From NCBI GenBank assembly GCA_039090855.1, contig CM077011.1:25449001-25513000 (forward strand): a DNA stretch of 64,000 nucleotides, in the 5' to 3' direction. The notes beneath the pieces are model-generated. The model worked only from the letters and a program-made list of their open reading frames with translations, was not told the DNA's origin and ran no database searches. A program made the position numbers and the translations under genes. Source of the stretch: Macrothele yani. Its lineage: Eukaryota; Arthropoda; Arachnida; Araneae; Macrothelidae. Positions 10,556-21,728 of the stretch are shown here, in pieces; positions within the stretch are counted from its first letter, which is position 1; each line of letters begins with the position of its first letter.

Positions 10556-11978
10556 CACTGGCGGAAAGTGAAAAAAGAACACCAAGAAGGAGACGTCTGA
10601 TACCAACGAAATTTATGCAGCATAATAACGGAATACAGAGGATAACGTGATCAAAACATTATGGCAAAATACATCTGTATTTGCTGGTAAACTGAAAAAT
10701 AACATTTCCAAGTAACATGGTTAGTACGAGGTTGAAATGCGTCACACTGTGCGATTTTGGCATGGAGTCTGTCGTACAGATGTTGGATGTAAGTTTGGGG
10801 TATTGAGTTCTAAGCATCCTCAACCTGGACGCGTAAATCGGTTATGGTCGTGGCTGGCCGTGGAGACCAGATAAGTCGTTGTCCCATAAAATCCCACATG
10901 TGCTCAATGGGGGACAAATCCGGTGAACGTGCAGGCCATGGAAGTTGTCTCACACCCTGAAGTGCATGTTGCGTTGCACGTGCCGTGTGTGGGCGTGCGT
11001 TATATTGCTGGAAAACACCACGATGGACCGACCTTACAAAAGGCACAACAACGGGCTGAATGATGTTGTTGATGTAGGAGGTGCTGTTTAACGTACCCGG
11101 TACAAGCACTAGTTGTGTACGGGAGTGATAGCTGATCGCTCCCCTTACCAGGAGACCAGGTGTAGGCCCTGTGTGTTGCTGGCGGATGCAAGAAGGGTGG
11201 AGACGCTCCCCTGTGCGTCTGCGAGCACGCATACGGCCATCGGAGCCTCCCGAGCAGAATCTGCTTTCATCGCTGAACGCGACAGATAGCCATTGCGTTC
11301 TCCAGTGCAGACGTTCGCGACACCACTGCAGCCGTTCCTGACGGTGGGCTGGAGTCAGAGGTACACATGCCAGAGGCACACGTGCACGTAGTCTTGCATC
11401 CATTAGACGGTTGCGGATTGTTCGCACAGTCACCTCAGGTGCAACGGCAGCTCGGATTTGCGTCGCAGTGGATGTTCTGCTTGACAACGCAGCTCTTCTT
11501 ATGCGTCGATCGGTCCGCTCATCAGGCCGTCTGTGACTCCCGGTTCCACGTCTTCTCCTGTGAGAATGTTCCTCGGACAATCTACGCCACCATCGTACCA
11601 CCACCAGTACTTCCCGTCCAATTCGCTCCCCAATATGACCATACGACCACCGGCCTTGCGGAGTCCGACTAGACGACCTCACTCAAAGTCCGATAACTGC
11701 TGAAATCGTTCACGTCTTCCATGTCCAGGCATTGTTGCAGCTTCTTCAGGGTCTTCGCACGTTTCCGTACGCCGACGACTGATTACATTCACTTCGCCGT
11801 ACTCCTTAAATACCACCGACGATAATTTGCATATTATGCTGTGCTGTGGCGTAAGCGCTCACCGGTTGGTCCCGAAATTAACATCACACCTACGTATACT
11901 TGACCCCATTAACATATGTAAATTTCATGATCGTCCGCCAATTCCTTCTTGGTGTTCTTTTTTCACTTTCCGCCAGTG
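10556..11978 (-). mobile_element. Tc1-like element with perfect 36-bp terminal repeats
   Basis: The left end begins cactggcggaaagtgaaaaa and the right end is its exact reverse complement over 36 bases. TA duplications lie at 10554-10555 and 11979-11980. Identical ends suggest a rather recent insertion. It sits inside the LINE fragment at 10420-12090. Confidence 0.95.
10651..11732 (-). pseudogene. Tc1-like transposase (32-residue D-E spacing), lightly damaged
   Basis: Starting MPGHGRRERFQQLSDFE at 11732, this is nearly a full Tc1 transposase. A helix-turn-helix region is followed by an HRRRRGTGSHRR basic hinge, then FSDESRF, then FQQYNARPH where the second catalytic aspartate is replaced by tyrosine, then SPDLSPIEHMWD. 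The spacing between the second site and the glutamate is 32 residues, not the usual 34. Defects: a stop at codon 18 (TGA, probably from CGA), a frameshift near 11640, and a tryptophan changed to TAG at 10810 that cuts the last 53 codons. A 290-codon stretch (10810-11682) is still open. It is probably inactive. Confidence 0.9.
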
Positions 11979-12102
11979 TAGATGACTGGAGAAGGACTAT
12001 GTTGATATCTATTTTTAGAAAAACAGGGGATCTACAGGACTGCAAATACTGGGTTTAAAACAAATTTCGAATGATATGGAAAAGAATGCTGAGTAATTGA
12101 TA

Positions 12103-12214
12103 TCATCATCATCATCATTGTCAACCATTATCAATCCACTGCTGGACGAAGGTCTCCCCAAGTTTCCTCCACAACGGTCTGTCTTGTGCCAGTCTCCTCC
12201 ATGTCACCCCTGCA
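12103..12214 (-). mobile_element. RTE-type LINE, 3' tail only
   Basis: On the minus strand this reads TWRRLAQDRPLWRKLGE and on to a stop, then a TGA-rich short tandem tail (the atcatcatcatcattg run). It is almost identical to the end of the ORF at 62384-63649. It is a severely 5'-truncated copy of the same family. Confidence 0.88.
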
Positions 12215-12250
12215 TACACAGGGAGAGAAGGAGATGATAGTTGAAAAATA

Positions 12251-13643
12251 CACTTCCTGACTGAGAACATGCAACACCACGAAGACGCAAACGCAGTGCC
12301 ATGCACATTGCAGGGTGGGTGCACCCGTAAAAATTATGCAAATGATTGCATTCCCAGGCCAATCGCACCAGCGGCGAGCGGGATATGAGCAGACAACCAG
12401 ACCGTGAGGCCATCAGTTCAGACGTCATCACGGCCGCGAGAAGTAAGTGGTTCTGCCGTAGCCGTGTCTGGAGAACGAACAAGGGGTGCCAATGCCGTTA
12501 AAACGCAGTCATACGCGATTTCTTCAAACGGTTGAGTCCACGAGAGGTGTCATCGTAGGCCTTCGTACCGTCGGATGCCCTTTGCGTCGTATTACGGAAG
12601 AAATGCAACGTGATGCCACAACCGTTGGTCGTATTTGGAGACAGTGCTCCCAGGAAGGATCTGTGCAACGTTGTAGGTGGACCGGAGCACGGAGACGGAA
12701 GTCCGAGCTCACCGATCGTCGCATCCGACGTCATGCAGTAACGGACCCGCTGGCCACAACGGGCGACATTTTGCGAAGTGTGCGGGAAGGCTGGGATGCT
12801 CCAATATCGACTTCGGACACTGTTTCGCCCATTGGCTGCGTCTGCTTTGCTGTCCAGGCGTCCGTTGCGAGAGCTTCCCTTAACAGCGAGCCGTCGTCGT
12901 TATCGCTTGGCGTGGTGTCTCTCCAGAGCTAGTGGGGGCCGATGGAATAGTGTCGTGTTCAGCGATGAATCGCGGTTCTGTCTCACCACGGATGATCGAC
13001 GTGTGAGAGTATGGAGGCGATGTGGCCAACGGACGGATTCCTCCGCCATTCTGGAGCCCCAGCAACGTGGAATCATGGTGTGGGGGTGCTATCAGCGCCA
13101 ACAGCTGCTCACCGCTGGTGCGCATTACGGGTACATTGACGACACACCTCTGTGTTGACGAGGTGCTGCGGCCCGTCGTACTACCGTATATGCAGGGCAT
13201 CCCAAACGTCGTTTTCCAACAGGATAACGCCCGGCCGCATACCTCTCGGATCGGCCTGAATGCTTTACACGTTGTGTGGAGGCTTCCGTGGACAGCACGA
13301 TCCCCCGACCTCTCGCCCATCGAGCATTTGTGAGACACGATTGGACGTTGGTTGAGTAGCCTCTCACCCCCGCAAAACCAAGATGAACTGTAGACTCCGA
13401 TCAACACTACATGGTCCACGATACCCCAGGACTCTATTCGGACTCTCATTGCCTTAATGCCACGTCGGATTCAACGCGGTATCCACACTCCTTATTGATC
13501 ATCCAGTATTTTCAGCCACTGTAGCCTAGTCTGTATGTGACAATTAAATCATTTGTTCAGGACCTACTTGGCTATCTGTGTGTGCAGTTTGGTCTGTTTT
13601 CGAGCATTCCTTCATGGTGTGGCATTTTCTCTGTCAGGCAGTG
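12251..13643 (+). mobile_element. Tc1-like element, full length
   Basis: The ends are imperfect inverted repeats: cacttcctgactgagaacat on the left and, read inward, cactgcctgacagagaaaat on the right. TA lies on both sides (12249-12250 and 13644-13645). Confidence 0.88.
12492..13498 (+). pseudogene. Tc1-like transposase (32-residue D-E spacing), broken
   Basis: The start at 12492 reads MPLKRSHTRFLQ. A helix-turn-helix region and a TGARRRKSELTDRRIRR hinge follow. Frame changes occur near 12800 and 13100. The catalytic motifs are intact as sequence: FSDESRF, FQQDNARPH and SPDLSPIEHL, with 32 residues between the second aspartate and the glutamate. A TGA replaces the tryptophan just after the glutamate, and another stop follows near 13391. 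The natural end is at 13498. The 32-residue spacing is shared with the 10.6, 21.7 and 34.7 kb elements. Confidence 0.88.
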
Positions 13644-13687
13644 TATATTGAATTAAAGACAGAAGGGTAACAGATTCCGTGTTTGCT

Positions 13688-13910
13688 CTTTTTTTTTATT
13701 TCGGGGAATAACGCCCACTTTATGTAGCTCGATGGACTGTAAGCAGTCGGCCGTCCCTGATTTGCGGGCCACTGATTCCAGGGAAGGAAAATAGCCAGTG
13801 GCTTATAGGACAAACACACGACCCGTGCCTTATCCAGGACTCGAACCTAGGAACCACCTCGGACGAATGGTCAGAGGCCTACTCTTAGACCACTGCACCA
13901 CTGAGACAGT
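13688..13910 (-). mobile_element. SINE-A, diverged copy
   Basis: It keeps the head, body and tail order of the family with many substitutions and a shortened poly-A. The flanks share gtgtttgct (13679-13687 and 13911-13919), so the insertion boundaries are still readable. Confidence 0.8.
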
Positions 13911-13926
13911 GTGTTTGCTTTAAGTA

Positions 13927-14966
13927 CAGCGAAGAGCCAAAACGTTATGACCAGATGCCTGATATGATGTTTGTCCTCCATGTTCTGCCAAAACAGCTCT
14001 TACCCCGGCTAGGCATAGACGCTATAAGATTTCTGAAGGTGTCTTTTGCTATCTGGTACTAACAAGTTTCCAGCAGATCCTTTAACTCTTGTACGTTACG
14101 TGGTTGAGCTGCCGCAGATCGGATTTCGTGTTCCAACAGAAGCCACAGAATCACGATTGGACTGATGTCTAGGGAATTTGGAGGCCAAGTCTCCTTCGTC
14201 TTCCGCGAAACATTCTCGTATAATCTGGGCATGGCGTATTATCAGCTGAAAGAAGGCACTACTAAAGGAGAATATCTATCCCACGAAAGGATGTGCCTGG
14301 TCTGTAATGATGCTTAGGTAGGTGGTAAATGCAATAGTTTCTTGCACATGAATGACTGGACGCAGGGTTTTCCAGCAGAATATTGCCCAAAGCATAACAC
14401 TTCCTCCACTGGCTTGTTGTCGTCCCACGGTACATCTTGGTGCCAACACTTTCTTAGGTAAAGAGCGCACACGTACCCGGCCGGCTACATTCTTCAACAG
14501 GAAACTAGATTCATCGGACCAGACGACCTTCTTACAGTCATTGAAAGTACAGTTCTGATACTCGTGTGCGCATTATAAACGCTTTCCACGGTGAACAGAG
14601 GTTAGCATGGACACTCGGAACGGCCAGTGGCAACGCTGCCCCATTTTCAGCAAGGTTCGATGTACTCCGAGTTGTGACACATAACTTCTGTCATCTGCAT
14701 TCAAATTGCAGGCGAGTTGCGCCACATTATGCTTTCTGTTGGCTCGCACCCCTCGGGTTAGCCTTAGCTGAAGTCTAGCGTCGATAAGCCGTTGTGTGCC
14801 TCCACCTTACCAGCGTTTCGTGGGTTTTTCTTCCTCGGACCGCTTTTTGAAGATAATAACGACGGCTGACTGTGAGCACCTCACAAGCCTAGCCGTCTCT
14901 GACCCAGTCGTGTTGCCATTACAGTTGGCCTTTGTCAAACTTGCTTAAGTCAGCTGCCTTTTCCAT
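13927..14966 (-). pseudogene. Tc1-like transposase, decayed
   Basis: A start at 14966 gives MEKAADLSKFDKGQL, a Tc1 N-terminus. Later segments read VVWSDESSFLLK (first catalytic site kept), GRVRVRSLPKK and QASGGSVMLWAIF, then SADNTP for the second site. The third site region reads SLDISPIVILW, so the glutamate is lost. The C-terminus reads QELKDLLETC and TFRNLIASMPS. Multiple stops and shifts are present. The left terminal repeat (cagcgaagagccaaaacgtt) follows a TA at 13925-13926. The right end was not found near 15000, so the element boundary there is open. Confidence 0.8.
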
Positions 14967-15228
14967 CTGAAGAACAAGAATAACACTGATTAACAGAAAT
15001 CAGCATCAGGTGTTATTTATATTGTTTCTTGACCTTCAAACGCAAAGTCGTTTAATTGCATTTCCTTCGATTTACATAAAAACGTACTGGTTAGGATGTT
15101 TTAACTCTCCGGTGTAATCAAATGTCGCTGAAGTGAATATGCTGAGGTTGATGAGGCCACCAGAAAGGACAAAACTGGAATGAGTGGATAAGAGCAATAA
15201 TTAAAAATCACAGAGGTTTTTCTTTCTT

Positions 15229-15301
15229 TGTTTCGAAGTTTAAAGACCACGTGATCAACGCTAAGGGGGTATAAGCAGTCGCCCTTCCCTAATTTAGGGT
15301 C
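15229..15301 (-). mobile_element. SINE-A, 3' fragment
   Basis: Only the tail half of the family remains, from 'ccctaaattaggg' to the 'gtttaaagaccacgtgatc' end. It points away from the plus-strand head fragment at 15339. Confidence 0.75.
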
Positions 15302-15338
15302 AACGTCTAAAGGCAGTGACGAAGGGCAAGCGCACCAC

Positions 15339-15471
15339 GCCGCCCCAGTGGCTCAGTGGTCTAAGCGCTGGCTTATTGCCATTCATTTGGGAGGGGTCCG
15401 AGTTCGAATCCCGGTGAGGCATGAATGATGTGTTTGTCTTACGGCATTGGCTCTCTCCGTTTTCTGGAACC
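15339..15471 (+). mobile_element. SINE-A, head fragment
   Basis: The tRNA-like head with A box (agtggctcagtgg) and B box (gagttcgaatccc) and the first body block are present. It breaks off at 'tctggaaccag'. It lies tail-to-head with the inverted fragment at 15229. Confidence 0.8.
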
Positions 15472-16282
15472 AGGTATCGTCGGTCGGTGGAAACCTTTGC
15501 TTTAAGAAAGAGACGGCAATATTTTGAGTGACAAATCGTAGTATGGAACACAAAATTCCACAGTATGCATTTTTCTTTGAAATATCGTTTTTCTTTAAAA
15601 AACTAAAACGTAAATAAAACCGGGTCAGAAACACCTTGACCCGACACTTTTGACCTGCAAGAAACTGTCAACCCGTTGACCCGTTTCCATCTCTGGATCC
15701 AACCAGGCATCCATTGACCTCCCAACAGCACAGTCTTTTTAAAGGGTGCTTGTTTGGATCACCTGTATGAAATGTTTCCGCTGCACTGAACTGAGATTGC
15801 TGACACCTTCGTTCCGGGACGTTCCCGATGTGTTTAGGGAACCCGCAATCGCTGGCATTCTTTCCATCCGTTCCTCAGCGTTTCGTTCGTTTAGCATTAC
15901 CGGGTATTTGTACGGGGTATCTTTGGTTTTCGCAGCAGCAACAGTTTTCTGATAAATTCGTCTTCAACTCTCCCTCATCTCAGCTCAAAGTGCTGTTTCT
16001 TTGTTTCAAACAGAATTCCGAACCCTGCTATAAAAGATCTAACAGCTCGAAAATTGGCACATTTATGGCAAAAAGCTTTTAGCAAAACTCCCAGCTTTTT
16101 GTTTTTACTTATGCCCTGTTGCTGGTCGTGATAGGAAAATTACCATTCGCACGAGGGTCGTTATTACGCTAAAACACTTCGTGCCTCTCAAAACCGCGGT
16201 CAGTAAAGGGGAAAGTTTTTTAACTTTCCCTTGTGACTCCAGAGTTTACTATTTCTTAGTTTCGGAGACTATCCGTAAGCTT
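15472..16282. other. unassigned spacer
   Basis: No gene recognised. Short repeated phrases of 'ttgacccg' occur at about 15635-15690. Open frames here are short and motif-free. Confidence 0.35.
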
Positions 16283-17588
16283 CGAGGGTTGTACCGAAAG
16301 TAATGCAAAAATGGTCGTAACTTTTTTATTAACTGACAGATGTCATTCAAATTTCACATGTTGCTAGAGTAACTTTTCCTCTACAGTAACGCGTCTTCTT
16401 CAGTGCAGGTAAGTAATTCGATTCCAAGCAAAAGCAACGTTCCATCATTGAGTTCTTGACGAAGGAAGGGTGCAGACTGTCCGACATCCACAGAAGGCTC
16501 CAGAATGTTTACGGAGATGCCACCATTGGCAAGAGCAATGTGCACAGATGGATGAAGAAGTTTAAAGAAGGGGAAAAACCAGCATTGAAGACAAACAACC
16601 CAGTGGGAGACCCTCATCTGCGACCACTGACACAAATCATCAGCGAGTGGATGAACTGATTCGCGCAGAGAGACACGTCACAATCTGTGAGCTTGTTGCA
16701 CAACTGGACTGTGGTCACGATGCCATACAAAAGATGATGGAAGATTTAGGGTATCGGAAAGTGTGTGCAAAGTGGGTGCCTCGACGGTTGACACCCGGTT
16801 TGAAGGAGAGAAGGGTGGAAGTCTGCTCTGATCTGCTAGAAGCGTTTAAAGCCAACGAAGACGCGTTTTCTTTTCAATCTGGTGACAGGGGATGAAACGT
16901 GGGCGTATCTTTACGACCCGGAAATGAAGAATCAATCAATGGATTGGCGTCGCGCCTCTTCACCAAGGCCTAAGAAGCTCAGGAGACAGCGATCAGCACA
17001 GAAAGTCATGGTGACTTTTTTTTTAGGATGACAGGTGTGTCATTCTGCTTGGTTTCCTGCAACGTGGCCATACCGTGACCACCGAGCTGTACATTGACAC
17101 ACTCAAAAAACTTGGAGAAACCATTAGGAGGAAGAGACCGGGAATAAGCTCAAAAGGATCCACATCCACTATGACGATGCGAAACCACACACATCTTTTG
17201 CAACAAATCAGGCGATCAGCAAATTAGGCTGGTCAGTAGTCCTCCATCCACCGAACATCCCAGATTTGGCGCCCTCCGACTTCCACTTGTTCGGTCCAAT
17301 GAAGGATACATAGTCTCCGGAAACAGCGACTTGATGACACAGACGAGGTGAAAGTGGCTGTGAAGAAATGGGTACAACAGTCCACACCTGATTTTTTCTC
17401 AAAGAGGATTCGAGGGTTGGGTGCAACGATGGCACAAATGCATCGCTTGTGACGGAGACTATGTTGAGTAGTACCTTTGTACAGAGGAAGAGTTACTCTA
17501 GCAACATGTGCATGTGCATTTAAACGACCTCTTTCAGTTAATAAAAAACGTTATGCCCACTTTTGCATTACTTTCGGTACAACCCTCG
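16283..17588 (+). mobile_element. mariner-like element, full length
   Basis: The inverted ends begin cgagggttgtaccgaaagta on both sides and stay matched for about 28 bases. Length is about 1.3 kb. A TA follows the right end. The left side has TT where TA is expected. Confidence 0.92.
16417..17471 (+). pseudogene. mariner transposase (DD34D), broken
   Basis: The reading frame opens at a codon that should be ATG but is TTC (16417), before DSKQKQRSIIEFL. The N-terminal helix-turn-helix domain follows, with a frameshift near 16620. The first catalytic motif TGDETWAYLYDPE is complete after another shift near 16885. The second reads HYDDAKPH and the third PPNIPDLAPSDFHLFG, with 34 residues between the aspartates. 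Several stops lie in between (for example near 17030 and 17090). The C-terminus is recognisable and ends GDYVE at 17471. The start-codon loss and stops make it non-functional. Confidence 0.9.
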
Positions 17589-17930
17589 TACAACGACACA
17601 GCAGAATTTCGGCAGACGAATTCTAAGCACTTAAAATCGTAATTACTGATTTTGCACCTAATGGGCTTAATTTGGCCGAAGGATTTGTAACAATTTATCT
17701 TCCACTACTTTCTGCAAAAGTGTCAGTTGCTATGGAAAAGCTAATTAAAAATGTTTAACTTCACGTTAACATGTACAATTTTTTCCCTACACTAATTTTT
17801 ATAAACGTTCCCCCTGTTGCGGGTAAAGACTGAAAATCATTATCCTGTACCGCCATTTTTTGCTGGTCCAACATGGTTTAATGAATCTCACTGTTCGCAT
17901 TACATTGCGAAAAAAGCTGGGCTAACCTTC
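17589..17930. other. unassigned spacer
   Basis: I see no gene, element or repeat here. Confidence 0.35.
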
Positions 17931-18143
17931 TTTTTTTTTTTTTTGGCGTGGAGGTTTAACGACCATCGTGAGCAACTCAACGGGCTATAAGCAGTCACCC
18001 GTCCCTAATTTAGGGTCACTGGCTCCAGGTAAGTCAGTGCCGTAAGACAAACACAACATCCATGCTTCACGGGATTCGAACCCAAACCCTTCTCGGACGA
18101 ATGGTCATAAGCCAGTGCTTAGACTACAGCGCCACTAGGCTGC
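17931..18143 (-). mobile_element. SINE-A
   Basis: Poly-A tail (T run from 17931), body and tRNA-like head are all present. There is a small deletion in the 'cagggaagggagag' block. It abuts a second minus-strand copy. Confidence 0.85.
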
Positions 18144-18151
18144 GTGCTGAC

Positions 18152-18338
18152 TTGTGAGCAACTTGATGGGCTATAAGCAGTCGCCCTAATTTAAGGCCAC
18201 TGGGTCCAGGGAAGGGAAAAAGCCAGTATCGTAAGATAAACACAGCACACATGCCCCACCGGGATTCGAACCTAGACCCATGTCGGAAAAATGGTCAAAA
18301 TTCGGCAAGCACTTGGACCACTTCGCCACTAGGGCGGC
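18152..18338 (-). mobile_element. SINE-A lacking its 3' tail
   Basis: The body starts at 'tgtgagcaacttgatggg' with no poly-A, so either its tail was lost or this is the remainder of an unequal exchange with the copy at 17931. The head is complete to 'agggcggc'. Confidence 0.8.
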
Positions 18339-18440
18339 ACTAAAACTGTTCGTGATAAACTTGGAAAGAACTGTGATTCGAATAATAATCCTAAAGTCAC
18401 TTCTTTCTAAGATAAAGCCAGATTTCTGGAATAGCAAGTG

Positions 18441-18651
18441 GGCGCCAAGATGGCGCAGCGGTGTGAACGCTGGTTTCTCTCCATTCGTCCAAAATGGGCC
18501 CCGGTTCAAATCCCGGTTGGGAATGGATGTTATCTTTGTCTTATGGCACTGGCTCTATCCCTTTCCTGGAGCCAGTGGCCCAAAATTAGGGACTGACGAC
18601 TGTCAATCGTGTTGCTCACAATAGTCATAACTCCTTCACCCCCCAAAAAAA
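18441..18651 (+). mobile_element. SINE-A, first of three in a row
   Basis: The A box (agatggcgcagcgg) and B box (cggttcaaatccc) are present. The tail is short. It is followed by a 49-base unique segment that is repeated after the next copy. Confidence 0.85.
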
Positions 18652-18700
18652 ATATTCATTTAGTGTCTCCAATATACGGGAGAACTAACACACAAACCAA

Positions 18701-18919
18701 GTCCTCCACCCCGGTGACGGAGTGGTCTGAGCAAAGGCCTCTGATCATTCGTCCGAAAGGGGTCCGGGTTCGAATCCCGTTGAGGCATGGATGTTGTGTT
18801 TGTCTTACGGCTCTGGCTCTCTCCCTTCCCTGGAACCATTGGCCCTAAATTAGGGACTGACGACTGCTTATAGCCCATCGTGTTGCTCACGATAGTCATT
18901 ATTCCATCACCCCCAAAAA
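18701..18919 (+). mobile_element. SINE-A, second of three
   Basis: The head reads 'cggtgacggagtggtctgag' and the B box gggttcgaatcccg. It is bracketed by the same 49-base segment (18652-18700 and 18921-18969), which is far too long for a normal target duplication. Confidence 0.87.
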
Positions 18920-18969
18920 GATATTCATGTAGTGTCTCCAATATACAGGAGAACTAACACACAAACCAA

Positions 18970-19207
18970 AACAGCCACCCACCCGGGTGGCGCAGGGGTC
19001 TAAGTGATGGCCTGTGATCATTCGTCGGAAAGGGGTCCGGGTTCGAATCCCGGTGAGGCATGGATGTTGTGTTTGTCTTACGGCACTGGCTCTCTCCCTT
19101 CCCTGGAAACAGTGACCCTAAATGAGGGACGGGTGACTGCTTATAGCCCATTGAGTTGCTCACGATGGTCGTTAAACCTTCAATCAAAAAAAAAAAAAAA
19201 AAAAAAA
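18970..19207 (+). mobile_element. SINE-A, third of three, young-looking
   Basis: A complete copy with an uninterrupted A tail of more than 20 bases at the right end. Its sequence is close to the apparent family consensus. Confidence 0.9.
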
Positions 19208-19279
19208 GCCAAGACATGATGTGTTGATCTACTATTAATGCCAAAATGGTAACATTTCGTTAAATTAGTGTCTGTAAAT

Positions 19280-19483
19280 AACCCTGCAGATGGCTCAGAG
19301 GTCTAAAAAGTGCTAGTTTCTGGTCGTTCGCTCGCGTGGCCTGTGTTTAATACATTGATGGTGTGTTTTTCTCATGGCGCTGGCTGTCTCCCTTCCCTGG
19401 AACCAGTGACCCGAAATTATGGGATGGGTTACTGCTTATAGTCTTTAAAGATACTCATGGTGGTCGTCATCCCCCCCCCCCCC
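19280..19483 (+). mobile_element. SINE-A, diverged copy
   Basis: The A box is recognisable (agatggctcagagg), but the B box is degraded (ctgtgtttaata). The body is clear ('cttccctggaaccagtgacc'). The tail is replaced by a C run. Confidence 0.75.
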
Positions 19484-20605
19484 AAACGACAAATACATTT
19501 CCGTATATGTTTCTGATGAATAAATCTCATTTCCAGAAATCACTGCGTTACTGTGTAGTTAAGGAAAAAGAGAAATAGCGTTCTGGAAATGCACGCAAGG
19601 AAGTCCTTTGACAACTTTCAATATCAGAAATGTGAGTAATCTTGCATGGAGTAAATGGACTTCCAAATCCATAACGGGTTTCCATAGAGAAATAAATCAC
19701 TATGTCGTCAGGGTGATCGAGATAGTAATGACGATGATGATGGTGATTCCAAAGGCTCATAACACATGTAGGCGGAGATAACAATCCTGTTTTTCTTAGT
19801 AACGACTTTTAGCAAAGTAAAAGAAAATTTCCAGCATTAATGGCCACTTTCTCAATTGTTGTTTTTGTCTGGCACAATGCATTATCACCACGCTCTTCGT
19901 TTTTTTTTAATTCTCAGACGGGGAGTATTACTAATAAAAACAATGATATATTTTTGGATCTCGACACCTAATGCACATTTGGCACTTTGCGCCGCCCGTG
20001 AGGCAAAACCCAGACGTCAGGAGAGCTATTTGTGCCTTCGATTGCAGAACGTTGTTCAATCAATACTCACAAGATGCGAGTAGGGAAAGACTTTTCGCAT
20101 TGATCCGTTCTTTGGTATGGGGGTTGGTTTTCTCGAGACCATCCTCTCTTCGAACCATGCGAGGTGGAAACCTAATGAGCCGGAAGAGGCACTGTCCCAG
20201 CAGTTATTACCTCTGCCTCTAACATCGACAGCTGGCCATTCAGGAGGAAAGCAAGAAACTGGCAACAACGCAAAGTTAAAAAGTTCTGGATAACAAATTT
20301 CGACACCGCTATGCGTCTTCCTGTTATTTTCTTCGATGCGTTAAATTATCTCTTCGGACTCCTTGTTTTTCGCTCTGGCGAATGGAAGAGAAAGAAAATG
20401 GGGAAAAAAGGGAAGAAATAAAATCACAAGCACTGAAATTTGTAAAATATTTTTTTATTAATTTAGTCAATTCCTTATATAGATACTTAACAATACAGCT
20501 AGAACGTTGGCAAAATAATTGACTTATTTTCTTAGACCAAAGGTGTCAAACTCTTCACAGGAAGAGAGTTGCATTCAAATAATTTTCCTCAAAGCTCCAC
20601 TACAC
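19484..20605. other. unassigned spacer
   Basis: No recognisable gene. Short open frames occur, with no motif and no matching repeat in this window. Confidence 0.35.
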
Positions 20606-20606
20606 T

Positions 20607-21018
20607 TCACATAATAAATCAAAATCTTGATAAATTTAAAACACTTTTTATTGGAGGTTTAACGACCACCGTGAGCAACTCAATGGGCTTATTTAAGCAG
20701 TCGCCCGTCCCTAATTTAGGGCCACTGGTTCCATGGAAGGGAGAGAGCCAGCGCCGTAAGACAAACACAGCATCCAAGCCTCACCGGGATTTGAACCCGG
20801 ACCCATCTCGAACGAATGATCAGAAGTCATCGCTTAAACCACTGCGCCACCGGGGCGGCTAAAACACTTTTAAGTTCTTTAACATGGATGAAATGCAAGA
20901 ATCTCCAAACTTAGCTATCCATCTACGCTTCGCATAAATAAATCAAATCTTGATAAATTTAAAACAGTTTTAAGTGCTTTAACATGGATGAAATTTATGA
21001 ATCTCCAAACTTAGCATA
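20607..21018. repeat. direct duplication split by a SINE
   Basis: A block of about 90 bases ('aaatcttgataaatttaaaac' to 'gaatctccaaacttagc') occurs twice. The first copy (20611-20920) is interrupted by the SINE at 20649-20859, and the second lies at about 20932-21018. The duplication therefore predates the SINE. Confidence 0.8.
20649..20859 (-). mobile_element. SINE-A with target duplication
   Basis: A complete head and body with a short tail. It is flanked by taaaacactttt at 20637-20648 and 20860-20871, 12 bases identical on both sides. Confidence 0.92.
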
Positions 21019-21728
21019 CAATGGGTTTTACACAACTTTAAAGGAACTCTATCATAAAATCATCCCGACTGTCTCAAAAATACAAGATGGAGAAAGAAAT
21101 TTCCCAAACCTTGAATTACTTTACATCTTTTAAATCAAATAAACAAGAAAAGTAGATTATATTCAAAATTTATTAAAACACAACTACTAGGTAATTTTAA
21201 CAAATTTAAAACCTTTCGAAATTCTTTAAATTACACTATTTGAATAGTAAAACGAAACAATTATGTACACATATTCGCTCAAAATACTTCTAAATTGACT
21301 TGGAAACACTTAAATACTTTACTTGGTAATCAGACTAGGGTAACAACACAGCTATACGACGACATGCAAACGAAACTAACAGGAACACAAGTTATTGTAA
21401 CCCATCTTAACTATCACTTCATTGCTATTCCGCATATTCTTAAACAAAATCATTTAGCTAGAAATACTTTACATGTGCAAAATACAAATGAAGCACAACT
21501 TTCTATTTCATTTTTTCCTACAAAAATTACATATTCAGAACTTTTGCTCATATTAAAATAAATTAAAACGAATACCGGTCCTGGCCATGATGACATTCAC
21601 TCATACTATTATACAATAAAAAATGTTGCCGAAATAATAATAAAACCATTATTAATAATCTTTAATTTGGTATTCCGGACAGGAATTTTTCCCGATGCAC
21701 TTTAGATAAGAAAGATTACTCCCAAATA

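Larger units (their letters stand above)
10420..12090 (+). pseudogene. LINE reverse transcriptase fragment, split by a Tc1 insertion
   Basis: The first part (10420-10553) translates to a segment with AGPDNTLVEVL and IDILWDIIKKLFEKE, matching the start of a LINE RT domain (pattern GPDxxPxEVL). The second part (11981-12090) continues with DDWRRTMLISIFRKTGDLQDC, the expected next segment. The two halves are separated precisely by the TA-flanked Tc1 element at 10556-11978. RT motifs A to C are not present, so this is an RT N-terminal remnant. It contains stops and a frameshift. Confidence 0.72.
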
